This document shows positions 9,801 to 18,667 of a stretch of DNA of 20,713 bases, piece after piece. The stretch's first letter is position 1. The number at the start of each line of letters is the position of its first letter. Where the stretch lies: contig JAANSK020278602.1 in NCBI GenBank assembly GCA_011763485.2, positions 1 to 20,713 of the forward strand. The letters are read 5' to 3'. Position numbers and translations under genes: made by a program. The stretch is from Isoetes engelmannii (Eukaryota; Streptophyta; Lycopodiopsida; Isoetales; Isoetaceae). The notes below the pieces were generated by a model. It was not told the DNA's origin. It did no database searches and was given only the letters and a program-made list of their open reading frames with translations.

Positions 9801-10628
9801 TGATCCAACTAATTCCATTCTGCTTTGCAACAGAGCTGCATGCAGAGCCAAATTAGGGTTATGGGAGAAGACTATAGAAGACTGCAATGCTGCCCTTGAT
9901 TCTCAACCAAATTATACAAAAGCCCTTCTTAGACGTGCACAATCATATTCACAGGTTTGGATTTCTTATAGCACAGACTATTCTCAAGTTTTCTAGTTTC
10001 TGATTTGAATATTATACATGCAGCTTGAACGTTGGGCAGAAGCGTTAAGGGACTACGAGACATTGAGAAGGAAACTGCCAGGAGATGTTGAAATTGCTAA
10101 GTCCCTTTTTGATGCCCAAATTGCTTTTAAAAGAGCCCGTGGAGAGCAGATATATAAAATGACGTTTGGTGGAGAAGTAGAAGAAGTACTGAGCACAGAT
10201 CATTTTAGAGAAGCAATCAGTTCGCCAGGTCTGAAAACATATATTGCTGAAGATGACATTGTTTTGAAGCTGGAGACTGATGATTTGCATTTTATTACAG
10301 GATTGGCTGTTGTGCATTTCATTACAAGATGGAGTGAGAGATGTAGGCAAATTGCACCGGTCATTGATCAACTATGCAAACGCTACCCAGCTGTTAATTT
10401 CATTAAGGTACCATTCTCACTCATTTGCATCACATTTTAAGTAACATGTTCTAAGTTTGTACTTTTGGTCTGAAGGTGGATGTGGAGGATAATCCATACT
10501 TGGCAAAGACAGAGAGTGTTGGCACTGTGCCCACTTTCAAGATGTACAAGAATGGCCTAAAAGTCAAGGAATTTCTAGGCCCAAACCAACAGGCATTAGA
10601 AGTTGCTGTGCAGCATTATATTCTATAG
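6862..10628 (+). CDS. TPR repeat-containing thioredoxin-like protein (TTL family)
   Basis: TTL proteins are plant scaffolds, in Arabidopsis linked to abscisic acid/osmotic stress and brassinosteroid signalling. Coding exons: 6862-9032, 9120-9312, 9385-9542, 9621-9954, 10024-10407 and 10476-10628 (1130 aa). If 10229-10300 is also spliced out, the protein has 1106 aa, which fits the family better. The ATG at 6862 is the first in frame and has a good context (gcaATGG). Residues 1 to about 640 are low-complexity, rich in Ser, Gly, Asn and Pro. TPRs cover about 643-743, with NRAAALAGLGR in the second, and about 873-974. The C-terminal thioredoxin-like domain has VVHF, an altered active site WSERC (WCGPC in thioredoxin) and the cis-Pro motif VGTVPTFKMYKNG. 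It is therefore probably not a redox enzyme. The extra N-terminal length, about 400 residues over the roughly 690-aa Arabidopsis TTLs, is unusual. Frames in other phases within this gene are shadows. Confidence 0.9.
9033..9119 (+). other. Intron 1 with GC-AG splice sites
   Basis: Exon 1 ends ...atcAG and the intron starts GCAAGT, the usual consensus of GC donors (AG|GCAAGT). It ends ttatAG before attgggaaga. Joining 9032 to 9120 gives ...SLYIR-LGRVEDARKHF, an intact third TPR. The nearby GT (9037) used as donor would put the next exon out of frame, with an early stop (IGKS then TGA). So the GC donor is required by the reading frame. Confidence 0.8.
10229..10300 (+). other. Probable in-frame, stop-free 72-nt intron (exitron-like)
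   Basis: The donor CAG|GTCTGA follows the Pro codon of SSP. The acceptor is tttattacAG|ga, and a branch-like CTGAT lies upstream. The segment is exactly 24 codons, AT-rich and free of stops. Removing it joins SSPG directly to LAVVHF, the arrangement I know from the start of the thioredoxin-like domain in TTL proteins. Keeping it inserts 24 residues there. Its size matches the other introns of the gene (68-87 bp). The spliced form is the more likely main product. Confidence 0.7.
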
Positions 10629-10995
10629 GCAAGATGGAATAATGCAATACTAATTATTCCACATGCAAAATAATGACGTCTGGATGTGCGGCATAGATGC
10701 ATGCAATTTCTGATAACCAAATAAATGTGGAAATCAGCCGATCCATTCCATATTTTGCCACAAGCAAGAGAGCAACCCAGGCATCCACTATTAGAACTGC
10801 TACTAAAGGTTGTAAAGGAGACAATGTAAGGTGTAGCTTCACCAGTCCCAATTTTCAAGAAAGATGGCCATGGAAGTAGCCACAAGGTGTTGTGGTTAAA
10901 TTTGGTCATTATTGTAAATGGATTATATTTTCCAACAATTTTACATTTAAATTGCTGCTGGACAAGCAATTGAGAATAAAATGAATCAACAGACA
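10629..10995 (+). terminator. 3' UTR and poly(A) signal of the TTL-like gene
   Basis: The stop codon TAG is at 10626-10628. A canonical AATAAA lies at 10975-10980 in the sequence gagaataaaatgaat, about 350 bp downstream, a usual plant 3' UTR length. Cleavage would be expected 10-30 bases further on. The frames in this stretch are short and meaningless. Confidence 0.6.
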
Positions 10996-13068
10996 TTTTT
11001 TTCTGGCTATGGCATGTGTTATTGTGTTATTGAACTGAGTGTTGGATGGTTTGCAGATCTTTATCTTGCCTGTCATTCCACTCAATAGTATTAAGATAAT
11101 GTTGTAGAATAGCAGTGAGATGTCATGCATATCCGAAACAACTGATATTTTTTGTTGATATATGAGAGAGCGACGGATACTTATGCTGTGTGCAGACGAA
11201 TACTTATGTTGTGCAGCAAATAATAGGCCAAGCGAGAATCTGTATGCTGTGCAGCAGAATTTAGGGTGAGAATCACGTCTTTGATGAGGAAAGCTTACAG
11301 GATGATGGGGTCCTCTCATAGCCTGATAATTAAGGTAATATGTTTGTTAATGAATTGTTAGTGCATTTCCCAATGTAGTATGATGAGTTTTATCTGGCAA
11401 ATGACAATTTTTTAGTCTGTCAAATCTCTATCTTTCATGTAATACTATCTTTAGATGCATTAATCAGCCTCATCCTGTTATCGTTTTCTATGATGCAAGT
11501 TGATACTAAGCATATACTACCGTTATTCCAAATGTGATAAAGATCTGATAAAGATCAAAAAATCAAAAACAGGTAAGCAACCACTTTGAAGAAGGATGAT
11601 TTTAGTTTTAATTGTATAGAAGGATGAAGTTGACTCAGCTTCCGACTTTAGAGGAGCCACGTTTTCCCATTTGCAGGGAAGCTAATCATCATCTTGATGC
11701 TGAAGAAAAAAAAACAGAAAAAAAAAGAAAAGAAAAGAAAGGAAAAGAAACCGAAAGGTGCTATATGCTATGCTTATGCTGAAGAAGAAGAAAAGGTCAC
11801 AGTTGTCTTTGTTCCATTTTGATCTTTGGTACCCGTGAATTTCTGGCAAGTGCCAAAGTCATGTTTCCCACCAAACATATTACACTATAAAAGAGAACTG
11901 AGATCTGAAGACTTTTGCATTCAAGAAGCGTGATTCGATATGAAGGCAAGCATAAAAAAATTGGTAAAATATGTGCTTGCTTGAGCTGGAGTTTTGTGCA
12001 GGGATTTGGCCAGACTGATGGACCCTCGTGTCCCCAAGACTCTGTACCAAAGAGAAAAAAAACACTGCCCTTTTTCCTGCCTTTTTTTTTTCCCTGTTTC
12101 AAGTGGGAGGTTATGTTACAGTTCGATCCTCACGAGTACGCTTAAGGGCTCCCTGTCAAATCTGCCATTCAAAAATCTGCTCCCATGTGGCCTCTACCCA
12201 AGTGGGCTCATGGATTCCATTCCCTCCTGACTGGAATTTGTTTGCTGAATTGTGCCGGAACAGTCCTTGGTTCTTGAGATGTCGATTGCCTTGGCTGGAT
12301 ATGGCGAACCATTCCAAAATTTAGCCTTAATTTAGAGGTTTTAAGCTTTAAAATCTGTCACTACTCCTCCATTCCGGTCTGTTCTTAATATTTTTTTGTG
12401 GGTTCTTTGTGGGCGGTTAGTGGGAGGGATTTGTTTAAGTTTTTCCATTACTGTCGGGTGGTTCTATTTTCTCGTTTTTTTTGTGGCACAGGTGTGCGAG
12501 AATGATGCAGCCCTTCTGATGCAGGCCCTGCATTGCAATTATTGTGGTTATAATTGTTAAAGCGGCTGCTTGGGTAGCTGTAACTGCCATGTTCCCACTG
12601 TTTTATCCATAGAAAAAAAGGGAAAAAAATGCTCTGTTTTTTGCTGCAGCGGCCACTTTTTACTTGCCACTCGTGTGCATCTTGTTTCTTCATCTCTGCC
12701 AGATCAACGCACTACAACACGGATTTCTACTTAAATCTTCACTGCCCAATTCATGGAACCGCCCAAAATCACGCTTTTAATCGCCGGGATCATGGATTCC
12801 TCATCAAACCCAGATCTAAAAACAGCATCCGAGGCTGCCAAATTTCGCAAGTATTTATTTTATCTGAAGGCTTCATTCATTTCCGGCAAATCTTTAATCA
12901 ACCCACATTTTGCAGATGATATGAAGGCATGCATCAGCATCAGGGCATCACATGCCGTGTCTGCAAGTTTCATGCCTTAAATTCTCTGCAGCCTTCCTTG
13001 CCTTAGACCGCACTTCTTCTCGGCCCATGAACGGCTATTATCGCCTCCAATATATTTGGAACACATCA
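10996..13068. other. Intergenic, no recognisable gene
   Basis: No gene can be supported. Visible structure: three loosely repeated ...tatgctgtgcag... blocks at about 11176-11255, an A/G-rich low-complexity run at about 11704-11758, and T-rich runs near 12080 and 12475. A 75-codon frame at 12753-12980 (+) has a good ATG but no domain I recognise and no promoter or exon context, so I leave it uncalled. Confidence 0.45.
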
Positions 13069-13406
13069 TAGCCCTTCATCCTCCAGCCCCTTAAAACTCG
13101 CCACGTGTCAACCTCTTTAAGGATGCTTGTATTATTTTTCCAGTTGTCCCCTTAAGGGGATGTCTTTGGGACCATTGTTGTTATGTTATCACATCCGACG
13201 GTCCAGATCGCGTCTCTTAACCTTGAAATGCTGATCCTAGCCCTCCATCCTCCAGCCCCTTAAAACCCGCCACGAGGCAACCTCTTTAAGAATACTTGCA
13301 TTATTTTTCCAGTTGTCCCCTTAAGGGGATGTCTTTGGGACCATTGTAGTTACATTATCACATCCGACGGTCCAGATCGTATCTCTTAACCTTGTAATGC
13401 CGATCC
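13069..13406. repeat. Two 169-bp direct tandem units with promoter-like motifs
   Basis: Unit 1 (13069-13237) and unit 2 (13238-13406) align end to end without gaps, with about 14 differences counted by eye. Both contain a perfect 14-bp palindrome tccccttaagggga (13147-13160 and 13316-13329). Both contain catccgacggtccagatcg, a block of a type common upstream of plant genes. Unit 1 has a G-box core CACGTG at 13102-13107; unit 2 has CACGAG there. A degenerate third unit follows to about 13515, with catccgacggcccagattg. No gene is recognised on either side, so this may be an orphaned promoter region. Confidence 0.75.
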
Positions 13407-14139
13407 TCGTCTTGAACACCTCTATACAAATTTGCTCTTTTGGACCATTACAACTTGCATTCTATCCCATCCGACGGCCCAGATTGCATCTCTCACTCTG
13501 CTTCGCTCATCCTCGTGCCACCGAATTGTCAGCCTGTCTCAACTGTTCCAGCCTTCTAGACAATTGGTCGTTGTATTAACCATCAGGCAATCCTGAAGGT
13601 GCCTTGCAATATATGAGAACTCATCCGCATCCCACCAACTTGTGGACAACTCTGCACACATCGTACTTCTTCTTCACTGCCATTTGGCCTTATGTCTATC
13701 AAGAATGCCATATCATATACTGCACTATTGGCTCCTGCTCTCACGCAACATGTTGGTACAACAACTTTCAAACAACCCTGAACTTCTGCTTCCCTTCGAA
13801 TCAATTTTACGTGGCATACTGAACGTGACATCTACACTACCCCTCATTGGTGTCTCGAACAGGTGTCGTGCTCTTCCAGATGCTCTTTCAATTCAAGGAC
13901 AAAAAACGTTTTGATCCTTGTAAAGCACCATCTTGACAAATTGTCATGTGAACCTAATAGCATGTTCAGATTTATCGAGAACAAGTTGATATTCACACAT
14001 TCAAATGTCTTCTTCTCCTTTGAACTCTCAGAACATGTCATACTTAGTAGACATCTAACTTTAAAATGCAATTAAATAAAGCCATGAAAATGACAACTCT
14101 GTTAATGACTATCTACTAGACAATTGTGCATTGAAATAT
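13407..14139. other. Degenerate third repeat unit, then unassigned sequence
   Basis: About 13425-13515 resembles the right half of the 169-bp unit (ttttggaccattacaac and the ccgacggcccagat block). The rest has frames up to 90 codons on both strands, none with a recognisable domain. Confidence 0.4.
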
Positions 14140-14195
14140 AACAAAACCACTAGGACGAGATGGTATCAACAAAACCACTAGGACGAGATGGTATC
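14140..14195. repeat. Perfect 28-bp tandem duplication
   Basis: The 28-bp unit beginning aacaaaaccactaggacg and ending gatggtatc occurs at 14140-14167 and again, identical, at 14168-14195. Perfect identity implies a recent slippage or template-switch event. Confidence 0.9.
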
Positions 14196-14350
14196 AAGTA
14201 AAAAGCAACTTACAGTGTTGAGTACTTTGATATTTCATAAATTCTAAGAACAACAAAAGAAAAAACAAAAGCAAATTTAATAGTACAAAAATTGTGTTAG
14301 TGCCTCATATTATTTATCTTAACTTAGGTCAAAAATTGAATTTTCGTTTA

Positions 14351-14479
14351 TCAAAAATGCAACTTTGAGCTTCTTTGAGCTTCTTGGAGAACATGGTTAT
14401 CTGCCACATCCAGACCTTTGAAGATTACCAGTCTTCGTCCTTTCCAGATAGTCCAAAGCAACCATCCTATTGCTAGATG
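14351..14479 (-). pseudogene. Fragment of an L1-type LINE ORF2
   Basis: On the minus strand this piece reads QTFHLAIGWLLWTIWKGR then RLVIFKGLDVADN, ending at a TGA (14351-14353). The W-LW-IWK-R---IF pattern is typical of the segment before RNase H in plant L1-like LINE ORF2 proteins. It is short and stops early, so it is a relic. It might belong to the same insertion as the LINE remnant to its right, but the roughly 120 bp between them show no homology I can trace. Confidence 0.45.
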
Positions 14480-14600
14480 AAAAGTCTGGCTTTGTAACTC
14501 CGTCTAGGTACTTGGGTAGATTGCCAAAAGCACTTGTTGACTTGTTAATGAAACTTGCCCTCAAGCTATACAAATATACATGAAGAAGTATATACACACA

Positions 14601-15490
14601 TTAGGTGGTTGCCCAGGGGCATATATCTAAGCCCTCATGTCCATTAGTTCCCGAATGTATGATCAAGGGCATGTTTAATATAATGTGTAGCAGCTTGTCG
14701 AGTCTGACCAACAGAGTGTAGTGTGTCCGAATCTGATCATATGCCGGGTAGCTCTGGAAAGTGTGGCACTCGTCGTCAATGGCTGCCATCTAGAAACACT
14801 GGCAAAGCCTATCCTGGCGTGGCTTCCCAATCCATCTTTCTGTCTCAATTCGAAAATGGTGGGCACCTGTGCAAATCATGGAATAATTTAAGGGCTAAAT
14901 TTAGCAATTTAGCGATTTTTTAACACATTAAAAAAAATGGCTAAAATATATGGAAAAAGTTAAAAGAAAAATTATAGTTTTAGCTTAACTTTTTTCGGAC
15001 ATGCATCGAACTTCGAGCTCTTTAGCCAAACGTTAGAAAGTAAGAGAATGAAAATTTAAAATGTTTAGCTAAAGAAACTCTGGGAATGAGTTTTGGGCTA
15101 GTTTAGCTAAAGTAATTCTAGGTCTATGATTAGTAATTTATTTTCTAGAATCCATGGAAGAAAGTTTTGGGATTAGTTTTGGGCAAATTTAGCTAAAGCC
15201 ATTATAGCTAATAATAAATATGCGATTAGTATTTTATTTCCTGGTGCAAATAGAGGCGATGAGCCTGCACTTTTTCCCGACTTTTTCATGGACATATGAG
15301 AATGCAGGTAGCACTGTGAGCCTCGTTCTAGCATGGGATTGATGTGGTACCTGTAATGGGCCATTTTGACTTGCTCTAGAGCCCTAGGATCCTAAAGCTT
15401 TCTGAGGAAACAAGTGTTAAGGTAATGCTTCAGGCTATCACGATCTGCCAGTACATGACTCAAACTATGTTGCCCAGTTGGATATGTAGC
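14601..15490 (-). mobile_element. Old LINE copy (3' part of ORF2), split by a MITE
   Basis: A diverged second copy of the LINE at 16026-18339. On the minus strand, piece 1 (15252 to about 15490) encodes KMAHYRYHINPMLERG and YLHSHMSMKK, parallel to KLAHYWQQVNPMLTRG and YLHTPLPKKK of the younger copy. Piece 2 (14601-14876) encodes HHFRIETERW, then RQDRLCQCF, a stop, MAAIDDECHTFQSYPAYDQI. This parallels RKDRIYQCCHQGAIEDERHA and TCSAYEQI. This region after the reverse transcriptase is a Cys/His-rich putative zinc knuckle. Stops and frame changes make it non-functional. The right limit is approximate. A 367-bp MITE (14877-15243) separates the pieces. Confidence 0.75.
14877..15243. mobile_element. 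hAT-like MITE (367 bp) with 8-bp target duplication
   Basis: Flanked by identical 8-bp direct repeats gtgcaaat at 14869-14876 and 15244-15251. Removing the element and one repeat restores a continuous alignment with the younger LINE copy, so the borders are well fixed. The ends are imperfect inverted repeats: catggaataa at the left and the complement caggaaataa at the right (8 of 10 match). An 8-bp duplication and CA-start ends fit the hAT superfamily. The interior is AT-rich, has no coding capacity and carries three copies of the palindrome tttagctaaa (15064, 15102, 15188), which could be subterminal transposase-binding motifs. It is non-autonomous. Confidence 0.75.
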
Positions 15491-16025
15491 TTCTTGACTA
15501 TGTGCTGGTAGCTAGAGATCATACTTTTGAAATATCATGACGCTAATAGGTTTCTATCAGTTTTCAACAGGCAGGTATACTCCCTTTAGAGATTATTGAG
15601 TAGCTTGTTATCAAAGCCATAGTGGCAATGGGTTCAGTAGACATGTATATGCTCGGTATCGCAACATTGACATATTTGAGTATTCGACCCTTTTTCTTTG
15701 GTAAATGTCCCAGTTTGCTGAATGTCCCTAAAATTTTATGAATATGCCCTCATCTTCTTGGATTAAAAAACTCTATTCTCATTATCTGATAGGCAAGAGA
15801 GCTTATACATATTTAGATACCTGTGTAGATTAATCCTTGCATTTATATCTGTGTTTTGAAATTTATAAAAGTTTCAAAGTGTTATAGATGTGTATGAAGA
15901 GTTGTGATGGTCAGGATAGCTCTATTTCACCATGAACATTTAGCTCATGTCTTCTAATTTTGATCGGGATGTCTATACAAAGAATAACAAAGAGTAATGC
16001 TTATAGCAAAATAATCTAATGTCCT
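15491..16025 (+). other. Mostly unassigned; possible second LINE 3' end at about 15735-15779
   Basis: No gene seen. The 17-mer ttaaaaaactctattct (15763-15779) also occurs at 18512-18528 at the start of a LINE tail, with some likeness in the bases before it. So this may be an old plus-strand 3' end of the same LINE family with a very short tail. Confidence 0.35.
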
Positions 16026-16100
16026 AATAGAATAGAATAGAATAGAATAGAATAGAATAGAATAGAATAGAATAGAATAGAATAGAATAGAATAGAATAG
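16026..16100 (-). repeat. (AATAG)15 microsatellite forming the LINE tail
   Basis: Fifteen perfect AATAG units (75 bp). On the minus strand this is a run of (CTATT)n at the 3' end of the LINE, directly after ...gatgataaaatacatt. The same tail unit follows a related 3' end on the plus strand at 18521, so the repeat is most likely the element's own tail and not an unrelated microsatellite. Confidence 0.85.
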
Positions 16101-16431
16101 AATGTATTTTATCATCCACGAAGACTAATTGGCCTATGGGACCAAGCATAGATAGAACAACAATCGTATTACGGCAAGGATTAAAAACCTCCGCCCGAAG
16201 GGTTAGCGAGGGAAAAACCTTAGCAGTAATAAGTCTGTTGGTATATTGTTTTACATCAAAATTCAGTTATGGCACATATGGGCACAACTGAGCCCGCGCA
16301 TCCATGACCTCCTGAAGGTATAACCCAAGTGAACCCACTGAGTCTGTGCTTAGTAACAGATGCAACTGCTGGTTAGGCACTACCAGTCGAGGATACCGTA
16401 CTCAGATTTGTTCATAGGCTGAGCAAGTCTG

Positions 16432-18321
16432 CAAAGCGTGTCGTTCATCCTCAATGGCACCTTGGTGGCAGCACTGGTAGATCCTGTCTTTGCGGGCCTC
16501 CCGAGCCTATTGTCCCGTTTCAATGCGGAGGCGATGCCCACCTATGCGGATGGAAGCTATGAGCATGCGCTTCTTCTTAGGCAAAGGGGTGTGTAAGTAT
16601 TGGTACGGGCCTCTTGTGAGCATGGGATTCACTTGTTGCCAATAGTGTGCCAGCTTGACATGTGCCAAACCTCCGCGTCCCACAATTTGCTAAGGAAAGA
16701 AGCATCTAGATACTGTTCCAATTCATCTTGATCCTTCTTTGTGCGAACTTGCATGCATCTGTGTGTCTGGACATTCTATAGGGAAACCACTGGCCTGTTT
16801 GTCCTTCCAGTAGGCTTTGAAGCACTGCGGATTGTGATGGCCAGAGCCATATTGGGCATGCGCGAATCACCCATACGAACCACCTTCTGAAATAAAAGAC
16901 ATGGGTGATGAGAGGGCGACACGAACATGATGTTAGCTTTAGCCAAGTTCATGCCTGTGTAGTGGCAGAAAGTTTTGAGAGCATTCAAGTGGCTTTGCAT
17001 GTCTTCTGGGGTGTGGGCCAGGAGGTCCACGTCGTCGACGTATATCAGTTGCATGATTATGTAGTGCAGGAGCGAAGTGTCCATTCCCCCATGCTCTGCC
17101 AGCCAATGTTCCAACTGGTCAATGTATACGCCAAAGAGTGTAAGAGAAAGGGGGCAACCCTGACGGACTCCAATATTACTGGCCACCGGCTGTCCTGATG
17201 GTGTCAGACGTCCTGAACATGCCTCATACAGCATGTATATAATTGCGCGATGTAAGTCAATAAGGGTTTCGAGCTTCTGCAATCTGTCCCACAACTTGTT
17301 CTGAGGGGCTGTGTCAAAAGCTTTGGCAAAGTCAACAAACAGGAGTAGAGGTCTTGCCGACAGTTCTTGCTATCCTCGATTATAGTTCTCAAAGTGAAGA
17401 TGTGGTCTATGGTGGAGTGTCCGGGACGAAATCCTGCCTGGATGAGCACGCACGTCTGAGTTTTCTACCCATATCATCATGCTCTGCTCTAGAATGATAG
17501 CTAAAATCTTTGCAAAGAGAGAGCTAACCATGATAGTGCGGGAGTTTGATCGGCAATGAGGATCACCGGCCTTATCTATGGGTATGACTATGTTGTAGGT
17601 CCAATGAGGGGAGAAACCTTCTTGCAGTGCTCTATTGAATAGTGCTGCCAGGACAAGCACCACTGGAGGCCCGACCTATTTGAGAAGTTGCACTTGCATA
17701 CCATCTAAGATCTGCTGCCTTCCCATTAGCTCGGCATTGCAGGCCTATGACATCATCCGCTGTGATGACCAGTGGCAGTCCCGTCTGTAGGGGTACCGAC
17801 ATCTGACCGCCCAATGGATTATATAGTTGTTGCAAGTATTGGACACATTGCTCTACAGTAATGTTCCTTGTGGGCTGTTGTGGCTTCCTTAGCACCATTG
17901 TCCAAAATGTCCTGGGATGGCGTTCCAAGAGATAGAACATCTGCGGCTGGCATCCCGCAAGATAGGCCGCCTACTTGTCCTTAAAGAATCTGCGGTATGG
18001 GGTGATGACATGTGGATGCCTAATGGGGTCAGTGACCTGGCGAAGCCGGCATTTGAATTCATGGCATTCCTCATCGAACCATCAATTATGGGGGAAAATG
18101 AGAGCCCTGACATGCCCGTTTGAGTGGCCTCTACCGAAGCATGTGTCTGCCGCCGTCATAAGGACTCGAGTCAGGTGGGCCATCTGCTGCTGCAATGTGG
18201 GAAGCTGCAATATGTCGCTCAGGTCCTGCTCAACCATTTGGGCATAGTTCTGCGCATGGTCATAATCCAAGCGCAACCGGGACGCTCGAGGCGCAGACCA
18301 ACACAACCAGCGAGCCAACAT
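16432..18321 (-). pseudogene. LINE ORF2 reverse transcriptase, broken
   Basis: On the minus strand in order: a linker (QQQMAHLTRVLMTAADTCFG at about 18150-18200, then WFDEECHEFKCRL and a YRR-F-K block), and fingers motifs (FNRALQEGFSPHW, QAGFRPGHSTIDHIFTLR at about 17396-17449). Then come motif A VDFAKAFDT (about 17310-17336), motif B GVRQGCPLS (about 17145-17171) and the catalytic YVDD (17031-17042). After these come KLAHYWQQVNPML and the Cys/His region CCHQGAIEDERHALQTC (about 16440-16480). The catalytic aspartates are present. Two in-frame stops in the linker (about 18081 and 17960), one near 16528 and at least three frame changes between 17340 and 17700 show it is dead. Confidence 0.85.
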
Positions 18322-18339
18322 GATTGTTTTTCTCTACGG

Positions 18340-18356
18340 TTTTTTTTTTTTTTTTT
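18340..18356. repeat. T17 homopolymer at the LINE 5' junction
   Basis: Seventeen T's separate the truncated 5' end of the minus-strand LINE from the plus-strand LINE 3' end region. On the minus strand this is a poly(A), so it may be the tail of another retroposed sequence or an insertion-site A-tract. Confidence 0.7.
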
Positions 18357-18439
18357 CAAACAGGCCATTCAATTGTTTTGAGGTCTAGGATTCCAAGAAT
18401 GGTCATTTACATATCCATATGAAATCCCCCTAGAACCCC

Positions 18440-18584
18440 CTGTTATTTTGCTAACTATTGGTTGTACTGACCCATTGTATAGGTCTTATGACGTCCTGGA
18501 CTTCGTGGACGTTAAAAAACTCTATTCTATTCTATTCTAATCTATTCTATTCTATTCTGTTCTGTTCTGTTCTGTTCTGTTCTG
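18440..18584 (+). mobile_element. LINE 3' end with CTATT/CTGTT tail, plus strand
   Basis: cttcgtggacgttaaaaaac (18501-18520) matches cttcgtggatgataaaatac of the younger LINE read on its own strand. Both run straight into CTATT repeats. The tail here (18521-18584) changes from TCTAT to TCTGT units partway along. The element therefore points right, opposite to the LINE at 16026-18339, and keeps only a short 3' piece. Its left limit is a guess. Confidence 0.6.
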
Positions 18585-18641
18585 AGAATAATGGTGTGCA
18601 TATAAAAGTTCTTGCTCTATCTATGGAACGTTGGCATCATG

Positions 18642-18667
18642 TTTTCTTTTCTTTTCTTTTCTTTTCT
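18642..18667. repeat. (CTTTT)n microsatellite
   Basis: About five TTTTC units (ttttcttttcttttcttttc and on). It is separate from the LINE tail just upstream and of no visible function. Confidence 0.8.

Larger units (their letters stand above)
16026..18339 (-). mobile_element. LINE (non-LTR retrotransposon), 5'-truncated, with pentanucleotide tail
   Basis: The minus strand from 18339 to 16026 carries the middle and 3' part of a LINE: the linker before the reverse transcriptase, the reverse transcriptase, a Cys/His-rich region, a 3' UTR and a CTATT-repeat tail. The endonuclease domain expected further 5' is absent, so the copy is 5'-truncated, the usual outcome of incomplete target-primed reverse transcription. 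Its 5' end abuts a T17 run (18340-18356). A diverged relative lies at 14601-15490. The clade is not assigned; the GVRQGCPLS---LFGVYIDQLE pattern and the non-poly(A) tail differ from ordinary plant L1 elements. Confidence 0.85.

Noticed and set aside
12753-12980. 75-codon frame starting MEPPKITLLIAGIMDSSS
   Set aside because: Looks protein-like at its start, but no family, promoter or exon context could be found; too weak to call.
13069-13515. CRISPR-like repeat array
   Set aside because: The repeats are 169 bp, directly adjacent without spacers, and lie in plant nuclear DNA.
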